DNA of 64,000 bases from Spongiibacter thalassae (GCF_012272835.1 NZ_JAAWWK010000003.1:124001-188000); one strand, 5' to 3'. Positions 34,992 to 45,548 are shown, counted from the stretch's first letter. The notes: generated by a model from the sequence alone, not told the origin. Made by a program: numbers and translations.

Positions 34992-36971
34992 TTACTCCCC
35001 GCTGGCGTCGCTGAAGTCCAGCAAGCTGGCACCACCCTCAACCAGCTCGCCCTCGGCATAGTGAAAGCTGTCTACGGTGCCGTCGGCAGGTGCAGTCACG
35101 CTGTGCTCCATCTTCATCGCTTCCATAATCATCAGCACTTCACCTTTTTTAACTGCCTGGCCAGGGGAGACCAGCAAACTGACTACGCGGCCGTTCATTG
35201 GCGCGAGCAGTCCGCCGTGTTGTTCGGCTGCTTCCATGCTGTAGGCGTAGCGGGAGAAAGACAGCGGCCCTTCGGGCAGGAACAGACAATAGCTGTCGCC
35301 GTCGGCGCACCAGCTGTAGTACTGCTGGTAGCCGTTAACGGTCGCTTTCAGGCGGTCGTTGTCCAGTGTGCCGGACACTGAAAATAGCTGTTCACCGTCG
35401 TTGAGCTGCCAGTTGCCGGCGCTGAGGGTTTCCACTTCCAGTGATTGGCGTTCACCGCCGATGGTCAAGTCAAGCTGGCGACGCGCGGGCAGAGCAGAGC
35501 GCCAGTTGTGGACAGCCCAGGGCCCCTCAGGTTGCTGTGATTGTTCGTTCAGCAACAACAGCAGGGCGGCGAGTGCTTTGGATTCGGCGAAGCGGGCCTC
35601 ACGGCGGGCCATCTTGCTGTCATGCATTTCCGTGTAGTGCTTGTCGATAAAGCCGGTGTCGAAGTTGGCGGCAGCAAACTCCGGGTGACCCGCTAGCTCA
35701 CGCAGGTAGTGGGTGTTGGTGGCCAGACCGGCAATGGCGGTGTCTTCAAGAGCCTTGCACAATTGACGCAGGGCACTGGCACGGTCCTCACCCCAGACAA
35801 TCAGTTTGGCGATCATCGGATCGTAATACATGCTGATCGCGTCGCCCTGTCGTACGCCGGAGTCGATACGCACGTGGTCGCTGGCGGCGGGAAAACGCAG
35901 GTATTTCAGTTGCCCGGTTTGCGGCAGAAACTGATTGTCCGGGTCTTCGGCGTAAATCCGTGCCTCAAAGGCATGGCCATTGATTTGCAGTTCGTCCTGA
36001 TTACAGGGCAGGGTTTCGCCGTAGGCAACGCGCAGCTGCCACTCGACCAGATCCTGGCCGCTGATCATTTCGGTGACCGGGTGTTCGACCTGGAGACGGG
36101 TGTTCATCTCCATAAAGTAGAACTCTTCGTTGTCGCCCAACAAAAATTCCACTGTGCCTGCGCCGACATAACCGATAGCCTGGGCAGCTTGAATGGCAGC
36201 TGAGCCCATGGCGTTGCGCAGATCGACTGTCATACCCGGCGCCGGGGCTTCTTCGATTACTTTCTGGTGTCGGCGCTGCAGGGAGCAGTCACGCTCGAAT
36301 AAATGCACGCCATTGCCGTGGCCATCGCAAAACACCTGAATCTCTACATGGCGTGGCCCGGTCAAAAATTTCTCGACCAGAATTTTATCGTCGCCAAAGG
36401 CGTTCAGGGCTTCGCGTCGGGTGGCCGCCAGTGCTGAGTCAAAGTCGTCGGCGCTCCAGACAATCCGCATACCCTTACCGCCGCCACCGGCGCTGGCCTT
36501 GAGTAATACGGGGTAGCCAATGTCTTTGGCCGAGGTTTTGAGCAGTTCGGGGTTTTGGTCGTCACCGTGATAGCCGGGGAGGAGGGGCACAGCGGCTTCG
36601 CTCATAATGGCTTTGGCGGCGGATTTGGAACCCATTGCCTCGATTGCACCGACCGGGGGGCCGATAAAGACGATGCCCTGTTCATCACAAGCGCGGCAAA
36701 AGGCCGCGTTCTCGGAGAGGAAGCCGTAGCCCGGATGAATGGCCTGGGCGCCGGTACGTGCTGCCACGGCGAGAATTTTTTCCGGAATGAGGTATGACTC
36801 ATTGGCGGGTGCGGGGCCGATGCAGACTGCCTCGTCGGCCATGGCGACGTGCAGGGCGTCGCGGTCGGCGTCGCTGTATACCGCAACGGTGGCGATACCC
36901 ATGCGGCGGGCGGTTTTGATAACGCGGCAAGCTATTTCGCCACGGTTTGCGATCAGTATTTTATTAAACAT
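34992..36971 (-). CDS. liuD: 3-methylcrotonyl-CoA carboxylase, biotin-containing alpha subunit
   Basis: 659 residues. ATP-grasp biotin carboxylase (residues 1-450: NKILIANRGEIACRVIKTAR, GGGGKGMRIV, EMNTRLQVEHPVTE), a linker/BT domain, and a C-terminal biotinyl domain with EAMKMEHS whose Lys carries biotin. With LiuB it carboxylates 3-methylcrotonyl-CoA to 3-methylglutaconyl-CoA in leucine catabolism. ATG 36971 overlaps the end of liuC by eight bases, implying translational coupling. Confidence 0.95.
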   Translation of the reverse strand: MFNKILIANRGEIACRVIKTARRMGIATVAVYSDADRDALHVAMADEAVCIGPAPANESYLIPEKILAVAARTGAQAIHPGYGFLSENAAFCRACDEQGIVFIGPPVGAIEAMGSKSAAKAIMSEAAVPLLPGYHGDDQNPELLKTSAKDIGYPVLLKASAGGGGKGMRIVWSADDFDSALAATRREALNAFGDDKILVEKFLTGPRHVEIQVFCDGHGNGVHLFERDCSLQRRHQKVIEEAPAPGMTVDLRNAMGSAAIQAAQAIGYVGAGTVEFLLGDNEEFYFMEMNTRLQVEHPVTEMISGQDLVEWQLRVAYGETLPCNQDELQINGHAFEARIYAEDPDNQFLPQTGQLKYLRFPAASDHVRIDSGVRQGDAISMYYDPMIAKLIVWGEDRASALRQLCKALEDTAIAGLATNTHYLRELAGHPEFAAANFDTGFIDKHYTEMHDSKMARREARFAESKALAALLLLLNEQSQQPEGPWAVHNWRSALPARRQLDLTIGGERQSLEVETLSAGNWQLNDGEQLFSVSGTLDNDRLKATVNGYQQYYSWCADGDSYCLFLPEGPLSFSRYAYSMEAAEQHGGLLAPMNGRVVSLLVSPGQAVKKGEVLMIMEAMKMEHSVTAPADGTVDSFHYAEGELVEGGASLLDFSDASGE

Positions 36972-37767
36972 TGTTATGCTTCCGTATCCATGAGGCCTGA
37001 CGTTTTTCGAGGAAGGCACTGAGGCCTTCCTGACCTTCGGGCGAAACCCGTATATCGGCAATGCGAGTGCAGCTGTCCTGAATCAGCGCGTTGTCTATGT
37101 CCCGCGCCTGGTAGTCCTGTATCAACGTTTTTGCCGCGCGCATTGCTGCAGGGCTGTTATTCAGCAGGCCGCTGCAAAAGGCGGCAACGGTGTCATCGAG
37201 CTGATCGTCGTCAACGCACTGACTGACCAGCCCCAGTTGCTTGGCCTGCTCGGCACCAAAGCGTTCTGCACTGATGGCGTAGCGCCGCGCGGCCCGCGAA
37301 CCTATCGCCGCGATGACATAGGGGCTGATGGTGGCGGGAATCAGTCCGATTTTGACTTCACTGAGGCAAAAACTGGCGCGCCGGTTGGCGATGGCAAAAT
37401 CGCAGCAGGCCACCAGACCGACGCCACCACCAAAGGCCGCACCCTGCACCCTGGCCACGGTCGGGCTGGGGAAACGGTCGAGTTGTTGCATCAACCCCGC
37501 CAATTCCTGAGCGTCGCGGCGGTTTTCAGCGTGGCTGTAGCCGGCCATTCGCCGCATCCAGCTGGCATCGGCACCGGCGGAAAAACTCTTGCCCTCGGCC
37601 GCCAACACCAACACCCGGACACTAGCCTGAGTGGCCAGATCGCCGAGAATATGGCGCAGCTCGGCGATAACCTTATCGTCGAAAGCGTTATGGATCTCCG
37701 GACGGCTCATCGTAAGGGTGGCGATGCCATTGTCGTCGATCGCGACTTTGCAAGCGGTATAACTCAT
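36964..37767 (-). CDS. liuC: 3-methylglutaconyl-CoA hydratase (enoyl-CoA hydratase family)
   Basis: 267 residues, crotonase fold. SRPEIHNAFDDKVIAELR, AEGKSFSAGADASWMRRM, GAAFGGGVGLVACCDFAIA and SEVKIGLIPATISPYV contain the oxyanion holes and the catalytic region; the GLIPATISPYV form is characteristic of methylglutaconyl-CoA hydratases. It adds water to give HMG-CoA. ATG 37767 lies 11 bases after the liuB stop. Its frame is open further upstream inside liuB. Confidence 0.92.
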   Translation of the reverse strand: MSYTACKVAIDDNGIATLTMSRPEIHNAFDDKVIAELRHILGDLATQASVRVLVLAAEGKSFSAGADASWMRRMAGYSHAENRRDAQELAGLMQQLDRFPSPTVARVQGAAFGGGVGLVACCDFAIANRRASFCLSEVKIGLIPATISPYVIAAIGSRAARRYAISAERFGAEQAKQLGLVSQCVDDDQLDDTVAAFCSGLLNNSPAAMRAAKTLIQDYQARDIDNALIQDSCTRIADIRVSPEGQEGLSAFLEKRQASWIRKHNNV

Positions 37768-37778
37768 GCCGGGTCTCC

Positions 37779-39386
37779 CTACATTCTGAACACGCCAAAG
37801 GTGGTGTCTTCGATCGGAGCGTTGAGGCTGGCAGACAGACTCATGCCCAGCACCCGGCGGGTATCGGCGGGGTCTATTACGCCGTCGTCCCACAGGCGTG
37901 CGGAGGCGTAGAAGGGATGACTCTGCTCTTCAAACTTGTCCAGAATCGGCTGTTTGAAGGCTTTTTCCTTATCGTCGCTCCAGGTCTCGCCCTTGCGCTC
38001 GTGCTGGGCGCGCTTGATGTCGGCGAGTACCCCGGCGGCTTGCTCGCCCCCCATAACCGCAATACGGGCGTTGGGCCACATATACATAAAGCGGGGCTCG
38101 TAGGCGCGGCCACACATGCCGTAGTTGCCGGCGCCGTACGAGCCACCAATTACCACGGTAAATTTGGGCACCTTGGCACAGGCAACTGCCATGACCATCT
38201 TGGCGCCGTGGCGGGCAATACCACCGGCCTCGTACTGTTTACCCACCATAAAGCCGGTGATGTTTTGCAGAAAGACCAGCGGTATTTTGCGCTTGGCACA
38301 GAGCTCGATGAAGTGGGCGCCTTTTTGTGCAGATTCACTGAAGAGAATGCCGTTGTTGGCGACGATGCCTATAGGGTGGCCATAGAGACGGGCGAAGCCA
38401 CACACCAGGCTGCTGCCGTAGAGAGCCTTGAATTCGTCGAAGTCAGAGCCATCGACGATGCGGGCAATAACCTCGCGCACATCGTAGGGCTTGCGGCTGT
38501 CAGCGGGAATGACGCCGTAGAGCTCCTTCGGATCGTACAGGGGCTCTACACTCTCGGTGACATCAAGTTGGCGGGGTTTGCGGCGGTTCAGTTTGGACAC
38601 CGCCTGACGCGCCAATTGCAAAGCGTGTTCGTCGTTTTCTGCGTAGTGGTCGGCGACACCGGATTCGCGACAGTGTACATCGGCACCGCCGAGTTCTTCG
38701 GCAGTAACCACTTCACCGGTCGCTGCTTTTACCAGTGGTGGGCCGGCAAGAAAGATGGTGCCCTGTTGACGAACAATAATGGTTTCGTCAGCCATGGCGG
38801 GAACATAGGCGCCACCGGCGGTGCACGAGCCCATCACTACGGCAATTTGGGGAATGTTTTTCGCCGACATATTGGCCTGGTTGTAGAAGATACGGCCGAA
38901 ATGGTCGCGGTCGGGGAATACCTCGTCCTGGCGGGGCAGGTTGGCGCCGCCGGAGTCCACCAGGTAGATGCAGGGCAGGTGATTTTGCTCGGCGATGGCC
39001 TGGGCGCGCAGATGCTTTTTTATCGTGAGGGGGTAGTAGGAGCCGCCCTTTACGGTGGCATCGTTGGCGATAATCATGCACTCAATGCCGCATACCAAGC
39101 CGATACCTGCAACGACGCCGGCAGCGGGAATATCTTCGCCGTAGACCCCTTCGGCGGCGAGCTGGGAAAGCTCGAGAAAGGCCGCGCCGGGGTCGAGCAA
39201 GCCGTCGATACGTTCCCGGGGCAGAAGCTTTCCGCGACTGTGGTGGCGCTCGCGGGCAACGGCACCGCCGCCCTCGCTGATCCGCGCTGTAGCTTTTTTA
39301 AGTGCGGTGACCTGTTCTTCAATAGCGGCGCTGTTGGCCTGAAAGTCACTGCTGTGTCGGTCGAGTTTACTGTGCAGAACACTCAT
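37779..39386 (-). CDS. liuB: 3-methylcrotonyl-CoA carboxylase, carboxyltransferase beta subunit
   Basis: 535 residues with the two carboxyltransferase halves: [56 protein letters not shown] in the N-terminal half; [36 protein letters not shown] and [19 protein letters not shown] in the C-terminal half. It transfers CO2 from biotin on LiuD to methylcrotonyl-CoA. AAGGAAC precedes the ATG. Third gene of the operon, 44 bases after liuA. Confidence 0.95.
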   Translation of the reverse strand: MSVLHSKLDRHSSDFQANSAAIEEQVTALKKATARISEGGGAVARERHHSRGKLLPRERIDGLLDPGAAFLELSQLAAEGVYGEDIPAAGVVAGIGLVCGIECMIIANDATVKGGSYYPLTIKKHLRAQAIAEQNHLPCIYLVDSGGANLPRQDEVFPDRDHFGRIFYNQANMSAKNIPQIAVVMGSCTAGGAYVPAMADETIIVRQQGTIFLAGPPLVKAATGEVVTAEELGGADVHCRESGVADHYAENDEHALQLARQAVSKLNRRKPRQLDVTESVEPLYDPKELYGVIPADSRKPYDVREVIARIVDGSDFDEFKALYGSSLVCGFARLYGHPIGIVANNGILFSESAQKGAHFIELCAKRKIPLVFLQNITGFMVGKQYEAGGIARHGAKMVMAVACAKVPKFTVVIGGSYGAGNYGMCGRAYEPRFMYMWPNARIAVMGGEQAAGVLADIKRAQHERKGETWSDDKEKAFKQPILDKFEEQSHPFYASARLWDDGVIDPADTRRVLGMSLSASLNAPIEDTTFGVFRM

Positions 39387-39430
39387 GGAAGTTCCTTTTT
39401 ATTTATCCGTTGGCCGAATCAGTCTGTGGG

Positions 39431-40600
39431 TCAGGCAGTTTCTTTAAACAGTTCCCGGCCGATCAGCATGCGGCGTACCTCGGAGGTGCCCGCACCGATT
39501 TCATAGAGCTTGGCATCGCGCAGCAGGCGACCGGTAGCGTAGTCGTTGATGTAACCGTTGCCGCCGAGGGTTTGAATTGCCTGCAAGGCCATCTGAGTGG
39601 CTTTTTCAGCGGTGTACAGAATCACCGCTGCGGCGTCCTTGCGGGTTTCTTCACCGCGGTCACAGCTCTTGGCGACCGCATAGAGGTAGGCGCGGGAGGC
39701 GTTGAGGTCGCAATACATGTCGGCCAGCTTGCCCTGCATCAACTGGAATTCGCCAATCGCCTGGCCGAACTGTTTACGCTCGTGAAGGTAGGGCACCACG
39801 ATGTCCATGCAAGCCTGCATAATGCCGGTGGGGCCACCTGACAACACAGTACGTTCGTAGTCCAGACCGCTCATCAGGATCTTTGCACCGTCGCCTTCCT
39901 TGCCGATAAGATTTTCTGCGGGTACCGCACAATCCTGGAATACCAACTCACAGGTGTTGGAGCCGCGCATGCCGAGCTTGTCGAGCTTCGGGCTGCGGGA
40001 AAAACCAGGGTAGTCACGCTCAACAATAAAGGCGCTCATGCCCTTGGAGCCGCCCTGGGGATCGGTTTTGGCGTAGATCACATAGGTGTGGGCGTCGGGG
40101 CCGTTGGTGATCCACATTTTTGCGCCGTTAAGAATATAGTGATCGCCCTTCTTGTCGGCGCGCAGCTTCATGCTGACCACATCGGAGCCGGCGTTGGGCT
40201 CAGACATGGCCAATGCGCCAATATGTTCGCCACTGCATAGCTTGGGCAGGTACTTTTCCTTTTGCGCCTGGTTGCCGTTCTTGAAGATCTGGTTAACACA
40301 CAGGTTGGAGTGAGCGCCGTAGGACAAACCCACAGAGGCCGACGCACGGCTGATTTCTTCCATAGCCACAACGTGGGCCAGGTAGCCCATATCGCTGCCG
40401 CCAAATTCTTCACTGACGGTCATGCCGAGCAGACCCAGATCACCGAATTTACGCCACAGGTCCAGAGGGAACTGGTTTTCCTTGTCGATCTGCTCGGCTC
40501 GGGGGGCTATTTCATCCCGCGCGAAACGCTGCACTGTTTCCCGCAGCATGTCGATGTCTTCACCAAGGTCGAAATTCAAGCTGGGGTAGCTGTTACTCAT
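39431..40600 (-). CDS. liuA: isovaleryl-CoA dehydrogenase
   Basis: 389 residues; oxidises isovaleryl-CoA to 3-methylcrotonyl-CoA, passing electrons to ETF. It shows [32 protein letters not shown], and [13 protein letters not shown], where the Glu is at the position specific to isovaleryl-CoA dehydrogenases, plus [10 protein letters not shown] and [31 protein letters not shown] precedes the ATG. It follows liuR by only four bases. Confidence 0.95.
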   Translation of the reverse strand: MSNSYPSLNFDLGEDIDMLRETVQRFARDEIAPRAEQIDKENQFPLDLWRKFGDLGLLGMTVSEEFGGSDMGYLAHVVAMEEISRASASVGLSYGAHSNLCVNQIFKNGNQAQKEKYLPKLCSGEHIGALAMSEPNAGSDVVSMKLRADKKGDHYILNGAKMWITNGPDAHTYVIYAKTDPQGGSKGMSAFIVERDYPGFSRSPKLDKLGMRGSNTCELVFQDCAVPAENLIGKEGDGAKILMSGLDYERTVLSGGPTGIMQACMDIVVPYLHERKQFGQAIGEFQLMQGKLADMYCDLNASRAYLYAVAKSCDRGEETRKDAAAVILYTAEKATQMALQAIQTLGGNGYINDYATGRLLRDAKLYEIGAGTSEVRRMLIGRELFKETA

Positions 40601-40604
40601 GTTA

Positions 40605-41012
40605 TTAGTCCTCTGTGCTGGAAGTCGTCGTGGAGTTACCGTGAATTTGTGTCAGCGCTTCGGCGCAGCGGGCTTCGGCGTCATCCAGGTCGGCAAGCAG
40701 GGTGTGGATGTCGTTGAGCTGGCGCTGCAGCATTTCTCGCTTTTCGCGAATCTTGTTGATTAAAGAGTGTAGCTGGGGACTGTTGTCTCGCTCGGGGTCG
40801 TACATATGAATAATGTCGAGACTCTCATCCAGCGACAGCCCAAGGCGCTTTCCCCGTAGAATCAGCCGCAACTTGGTGCGGTCGGCGGCACTGAATATAC
40901 GGGTCTGCCCCCGGCGCTCGGGATGTAGCAGACCCTTTTCTTCATAAAAACGTATGCTGCGGGTGGTCAGATCAAACTCTGCAGCGAGCTCGGAAATTGA
41001 GTAGGTCTTCAT
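40605..41012 (-). CDS. liuR: MerR family regulator of leucine catabolism
   Basis: 135 residues. MerR helix-turn-helix [35 protein letters not shown], then the dimerisation coiled coil ([30 protein letters not shown]). LiuR regulators control the ILV/leucine degradation genes in gammaproteobacteria. It is the first gene of the operon and its promoter contains a perfect palindrome, so autoregulation is expected. The Cys/His-poor tail does not suggest metal sensing; acyl-CoA intermediates are the likely effectors. Confidence 0.92.
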   Translation of the reverse strand: MKTYSISELAAEFDLTTRSIRFYEEKGLLHPERRGQTRIFSAADRTKLRLILRGKRLGLSLDESLDIIHMYDPERDNSPQLHSLINKIREKREMLQRQLNDIHTLLADLDDAEARCAEALTQIHGNSTTTSSTED

Positions 41013-41043
41013 GGCATTGGCGTCGATTTTTATGTGTGGGGAA

Positions 41044-41074
41044 ATATTAACCTTACGTTGACGTTAACGTCAAC
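41044..41074 (-). promoter_or_regulatory. liu operon promoter with LiuR operator palindrome
   Basis: GTTGACGTTAACGTCAAC at 41057-41074 is a perfect 18-base palindrome. On the minus strand TTGACG (41073-41068) is a -35 and TAATAT (41049-41044) a -10, 18 bases apart, so the palindrome covers the -35 and half the spacer, as expected for a MerR-type site. It lies about 45 bases before the liuR start. Confidence 0.75.
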
Positions 41075-41121
41075 TTTCGTGCCGGCAAAAGAAAGCGATT
41101 TTTTTCAGAATGATGGCAGGT

Positions 41122-41745
41122 TCAGGGGGCGGGAATAAATTCGCCGGAGTGCTTGCCTGGGTTAAAGACCGCGGTTTCGGCCTGTTCCGCAGTGTCGATG
41201 ATGTGTTCAACGAACTGTTTGGTGGTGAAATGCCGCCTTGATGAGATCCAGCGGCGGGAGGTCAAACGGTTGCTTTGCAGGGCGCTCAATGCCGCTAGGC
41301 GCGCCAGTCGCAACAATTCCGCCGACTCCGGCACCTCCTGTTCACATTCCCATTGGGCCAGTCTGAGTGCGGCATCAGCGCAGAGAAAACGCGCGCGACG
41401 GAAGATTTGCTCGGGGTCCTTCCACAGCGGAGACAGTGGGACGGGGTGTTGTTCACGTTGATAGCCGTTGGCATTGACCAGCCAAGGCCCCAGGGCCAGG
41501 CCGATTTCGCTACGTGAACGGGTGATAATCGGCGGCACATAACCGATGACTTCAAAATAGTCCGCGATGCGACGCAGCATAATCAGTGCGGCACGTCGTT
41601 GGGTGGGCAGGCAGGTGTGTTCTGCCAGGCTTAGCTGGCTGCGGACATGGGCTCCGTTAAGGGGAGTAAGACGGGGATTCAGACCCAGCGCCGGTATGTC
41701 GCCGCCGGGGGGCGGAGTTTGTCGGAATTGATCGACGTTCAGCAT
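41122..41745 (-). CDS. conserved-looking hypothetical protein, unknown function
   Basis: 207 residues, soluble, without signal peptide or membrane segments. It is helix-rich and basic (TQRRAALIMLRRIADYFEVIG, DPEQIFRRARFLCADAALRLAQWE, LLRLARLAALSALQ). Codon use matches neighbours and the frame is clean. It sits between the liu promoter and the divergent oxidoreductase gene. I do not recognise the family and infer no function; a link to leucine catabolism rests only on position. Confidence 0.6.
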   Translation of the reverse strand: MLNVDQFRQTPPPGGDIPALGLNPRLTPLNGAHVRSQLSLAEHTCLPTQRRAALIMLRRIADYFEVIGYVPPIITRSRSEIGLALGPWLVNANGYQREQHPVPLSPLWKDPEQIFRRARFLCADAALRLAQWECEQEVPESAELLRLARLAALSALQSNRLTSRRWISSRRHFTTKQFVEHIIDTAEQAETAVFNPGKHSGEFIPAP

Positions 41746-42063
41746 GGTGCCTGCGCAGTGTTAACCATAGTGTTTGTAACCCTTGGTTTGAGGCTCTGAG
41801 GTATGAGGTTTTTGTGTTGGTGGTAGGTGTTTAAAAAGAAGTTGTTCCATAAAGCCGTTATCTTAGCTGAAAAGCACTGCAAAAGGGGGTATTGCGGGCT
41901 GAGTACAGCTTTTTGTGTTGAAGCCCGAATAATTTATTCCGAATTTAGCTTTTTGGGGTATTAATCCGTCCACAATTAGACGCGCAATGGTGTAAATCGC
42001 ATAACTCTTGCCGGCGCCAGTGCCTATTATATGTACAGGTGCTGGATCGTAGTGAGGTGTGTC
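41746..42063. other. divergent intergenic region before the 2-oxoacid oxidoreductase
   Basis: 318 bases without a gene. AT-rich in the middle; CGGGCT (41899-41904) and AGCCCG (41926-41931 approximately) could form a hairpin with a long loop. TATTAT at 42025-42030 is a -10-like hexamer 34 bases before the start, without a clear -35. Confidence 0.45.
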
Positions 42064-45000
42064 ATGCAGGGAAAACCGATCAGTCTTGACGACAAGTATG
42101 CGCTGGATACTACCCGCGCCTACCTCACCGGTATTGAAGCATTGGTGCGCTTGCCGATTTTACAGCATCAGCGAGATCTGGAGCGGGGCCTCAATACCGC
42201 AGGCTTTATTTCCGGCTACCGGGGTTCGCCACTGGGCAGTCTCGATCAGACCCTGTGGAAGGCGCAGAAATACCTTGATAAACACCAAATCACCTTTGTT
42301 CCCGGTGTCAATGAGGATCTGGCCGCGACCGCGGTGTGGGGTAGCCAACAGGTTGGTCTGCACCCCAGCGCCAAATTCGATGGCGTGTTCGGCATGTGGT
42401 ACGGCAAGGGGCCGGGTGTCGATCGCAGCATGGATGTCATTAAACATGCCAATGCGGCGGGTACGTCGAAATACGGCGGTGTACTCGCGGTAGCGGGGGA
42501 CGATCACGCCGCGAAGTCGTCCAGCTTGCCCCACCAGTCGGAGCACAATTTTATGGGGGCGTCGATTCCGGTACTGGCACCGGCCAATGTGCAAGAGGTG
42601 CTGGACCTCGGTATTTTCGGTTGGGAGATGTCGCGCTATTGTGGTGCCTGGGTTGCCCTCAAGGCCATCACCGAAAATATGGACTCAGCGATTTCTGCGG
42701 AAATCGACCCCCATCGTATTAGCATTGTTATTCCTGAAAATTTCTCCTTGCCTGAAGACGGCGTGCATCTGCGCTGGCCCGATGCCCCGCTGGATCAGGA
42801 GCGCCGTCTGAACCGCTATAAAATCTATGCTGCACGGGAGTTTGCCCGAGTCAACAAGCTCAATTACACCGCGGTGGATAGCGACCGGGCACGGCTGGGC
42901 ATTATCACCAGCGGCAAGGCCTTTCTCGATGTGTTGCAGGCATTGGAAGATCTGGGGATTGATCGCGCCAAGGCGGGTGAAATTGGCATTCGAGTACATA
43001 AGGTCGGTATGCCCTGGCCATTGGAACCGGTAACGACCCACGCCTTTGCCAGCGGTCTGGAGGAGATTCTTGTGGTGGAGGAAAAGCGCTCCATTATCGA
43101 GGATCAGCTCACCGGCCAATTATATAACTGGCCGGTGGATAAGCGGCCCCGGGTGATAGGTGAATTTGACGAGCATGGCCGAGAGCTGCTGCCAAATTTG
43201 AGCGAACTCACTCCGGCGATGGTGGCTCGGGCTATCGCGGCGAGAATACGCCGTTTCTATCAAAGTGAGGACATCGAAAAGCGTCTCAGCTTTTACCAGC
43301 AGAAGGAGCAGTCGCTGGCCAGTCATCGGCAAAAAATCGCGCGCCTGCCACACTATTGTTCTGGGTGTCCTCACAACACCTCAACCCAATTGCCCGCCGG
43401 CAGTATCGCCCTTGGCGGTATAGGTTGCCATTACATGGGCACCTTTATGGCCAGCCGTCCCGCGCAGACTTTTACCCAGATGGGCGGTGAAGGGGTCACC
43501 TGGGTGGGGCAGGCGCCTTTTGTCGAAACTCCCCATGTGTTCCAGAACCTGGGCGACGGCACCTACTTCCACTCGGGGATTCTGGCCATTCGCCAGTCCA
43601 TCGCTGCCGGAACCAATATTACCTACAAATTGCTCTACAACGACGCCGTAGCGATGACCGGCGGTCAGCCTGTTGATGGCAGTCTCAGTGTCAGCCAGAT
43701 TGTGCAGCAACTGAGAGGCGAGGGGGTCAAGCGCATCGCTGTTGTGTCTGAGGACACTCGGCGCAGTGATTTGGTCGAGGGCGATGGCCTGACCCTTCAC
43801 CACCGGGACGAAATCATGCAGGTGCAGGAAATGTTGCGGCAGGTGGAAGGTACCACTTTGCTGATTTATGAACAGACCTGTGCTGCGGAGAAACGGCGTC
43901 GGCGCAAGCGCGGCTTAATGGACGACCCCGATCGCCGAGTGCTGATCAACGCGGCGGTGTGCGAGGGTTGTGGTGATTGCGGCAAGAAATCCAATTGCCT
44001 GTCGGTGCAACCCCTCGCGACGGAACTGGGGCGTAAGCGCACAATAGATCAAAGTGCCTGTAACAAGGACTATTCCTGTGTGAAGGGGTTTTGCCCCAGC
44101 TTTGTATCGGTTATCGGCGGTCGGCTGAAAAAGAATCGTGCGGCGGAGTCGGTGACCGAGTTCGCGCCGCTGCCGGAGCCTAGTCAGCCCCCCTTGGCCC
44201 AACCCTGGAATATCGTGGTGACCGGTGTCGGTGGCACCGGAGTGTTGACGATTACCGCGGTACTGGCCATGGCGGCCCATATTGAGGGCAAGGGTTGTGC
44301 AACCATGAATCAGACCGGGCTCGCGCAAAAGTTTGGCCCGGTGGTAAGCCACCTTCGAATAGCCCGGCAACAGTCGGATATCTGTGCTGTGCGTATCCCT
44401 GCGGGTGACGCTGACCTGTTGATTGGTTGCGATCTTGTGGTCAGCGTGACCGATGAGGCTATCGCCAAGGTGAATGTCGAGCGCAGCTATGCGGTGATAA
44501 ACAGCAACGAAGCGCCGACCTCGGAATTTGTTTACGACCCCGATGCGCAATTTCCGGCGGAGTCGATGAAACGCTTGATTGAGGAAGAGGTAGGCAAGGA
44601 AAAGGTGGCATTTATCGAGGCCAGCGACATTGCCCGCCATCTGCTGGGCGACGGTATTGCCAGTAATTTCTTTATGCTCGGTTACGCCTTTCAGATGGGG
44701 TATATACCGGTGTCGGCAGAGGCTATTCACGATGCCATCGCCCTCAATGGCGTGTCGGTGGAATTTAATCAGCAGGCGTTTTTGTGGGGGCGACGCTGTG
44801 TCGTCGATGAGTCCGCGGTGCGCCGTATTTCCGGCGTATCCGGTGTCCCCTGGCAGCCTTTGACAGAGCTGAACGACATCATTGCGTATCGGGCGGAGCA
44901 CCTGCGCAAATATCAGGACAAGGACTACGCCGATCGCTATACCGAACTGCTGAAACAGGTTCGCGTCGCCGAGATGAATCTGCCCAATCACGCCGTTGAA

Positions 45001-45540
45001 TTGCCGTTGACCACAGCGGCGGCGCGCAGCTTGCACAAATTGATGGCGTACAAGGATGAATACGAGGTCGCCCGCTTGTTTACTGACGGCGATTTTCAGG
45101 CGCAGCTGGCGGAGCAATTCGAGGGTGATTACCGCCTGCGCTTTCATCTGTCTCCGCCCTTGTTAAGTCGCACCGACCCCTACAGCGGTGAACCGCTTAA
45201 ACGGGACTTTGGCCCCTGGTTATTGCCGGTCTTCCGCGTGCTGGCGAAGTTGAAAGGGCTGCGTGGCAGCCGTTGGGACATCTTTGGTTACAGCGATGAG
45301 CGCCGCATGGAACGGCATCTTCTTCAGGAGTATATCGATGACATCGAACAGGTTGTCGCGGCGCTTACAGAGCACAATTACCGTGATGGGATTGCATTAC
45401 TGGGTCTGGCGGAGAACATACGCGGCTTTGGTCCGGTGAAGCGGCGCAGTATCGAGGATTACCAGGGGCGGCGTCGCCAGTTACTTGAGAGGTTCTCTGG
45501 TCAGGTGGTGCAGTATGTCGAAATCAAGGGCGCGGCGTGA
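42064..45540 (+). CDS. fused indolepyruvate/2-oxoacid:ferredoxin oxidoreductase
   Basis: 1158 residues joining the IorA-like TPP part and IorB-like gamma part. It shows the pyrimidine-binding region (FISGYRGSPLGSLDQTLW), CSGCPHNTSTQLPAGS, the TPP-binding stretch with GGEGVTWVGQAPF and YNDAVAMTGGQPVDG, a ferredoxin-like segment (CEGCGDCGKKSNC, CNKDYSCVKGFCP) and the gamma domain VTGVGGTGVLTITAVLA. Such enzymes oxidatively decarboxylate aryl- or branched-chain 2-oxo acids to acyl-CoA, reducing ferredoxin. Located between liu and leucine dehydrogenase, it probably produces isovaleryl-CoA here, replacing the BCKDH complex. GAGGTGTGTC supports ATG 42064. Confidence 0.9.
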   Translation: MQGKPISLDDKYALDTTRAYLTGIEALVRLPILQHQRDLERGLNTAGFISGYRGSPLGSLDQTLWKAQKYLDKHQITFVPGVNEDLAATAVWGSQQVGLHPSAKFDGVFGMWYGKGPGVDRSMDVIKHANAAGTSKYGGVLAVAGDDHAAKSSSLPHQSEHNFMGASIPVLAPANVQEVLDLGIFGWEMSRYCGAWVALKAITENMDSAISAEIDPHRISIVIPENFSLPEDGVHLRWPDAPLDQERRLNRYKIYAAREFARVNKLNYTAVDSDRARLGIITSGKAFLDVLQALEDLGIDRAKAGEIGIRVHKVGMPWPLEPVTTHAFASGLEEILVVEEKRSIIEDQLTGQLYNWPVDKRPRVIGEFDEHGRELLPNLSELTPAMVARAIAARIRRFYQSEDIEKRLSFYQQKEQSLASHRQKIARLPHYCSGCPHNTSTQLPAGSIALGGIGCHYMGTFMASRPAQTFTQMGGEGVTWVGQAPFVETPHVFQNLGDGTYFHSGILAIRQSIAAGTNITYKLLYNDAVAMTGGQPVDGSLSVSQIVQQLRGEGVKRIAVVSEDTRRSDLVEGDGLTLHHRDEIMQVQEMLRQVEGTTLLIYEQTCAAEKRRRRKRGLMDDPDRRVLINAAVCEGCGDCGKKSNCLSVQPLATELGRKRTIDQSACNKDYSCVKGFCPSFVSVIGGRLKKNRAAESVTEFAPLPEPSQPPLAQPWNIVVTGVGGTGVLTITAVLAMAAHIEGKGCATMNQTGLAQKFGPVVSHLRIARQQSDICAVRIPAGDADLLIGCDLVVSVTDEAIAKVNVERSYAVINSNEAPTSEFVYDPDAQFPAESMKRLIEEEVGKEKVAFIEASDIARHLLGDGIASNFFMLGYAFQMGYIPVSAEAIHDAIALNGVSVEFNQQAFLWGRRCVVDESAVRRISGVSGVPWQPLTELNDIIAYRAEHLRKYQDKDYADRYTELLKQVRVAEMNLPNHAVELPLTTAAARSLHKLMAYKDEYEVARLFTDGDFQAQLAEQFEGDYRLRFHLSPPLLSRTDPYSGEPLKRDFGPWLLPVFRVLAKLKGLRGSRWDIFGYSDERRMERHLLQEYIDDIEQVVAALTEHNYRDGIALLGLAENIRGFGPVKRRSIEDYQGRRRQLLERFSGQVVQYVEIKGAA

Positions 45541-45548
45541 GGTCGGTG

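Noticed and set aside
36972-37061. Upstream extension of liuD
   Set aside because: Lies within liuC and precedes the conserved MFNKILIANRG start of biotin carboxylases.
37917-39506. 529-residue plus-strand open frame
   Set aside because: Antisense to liuB and the end of liuA, whose domains are unmistakable; arises from GC-biased codon use.
43915-45147. 410-residue minus-strand open frame
   Set aside because: Antisense to the 2-oxoacid oxidoreductase; no recognisable domain.
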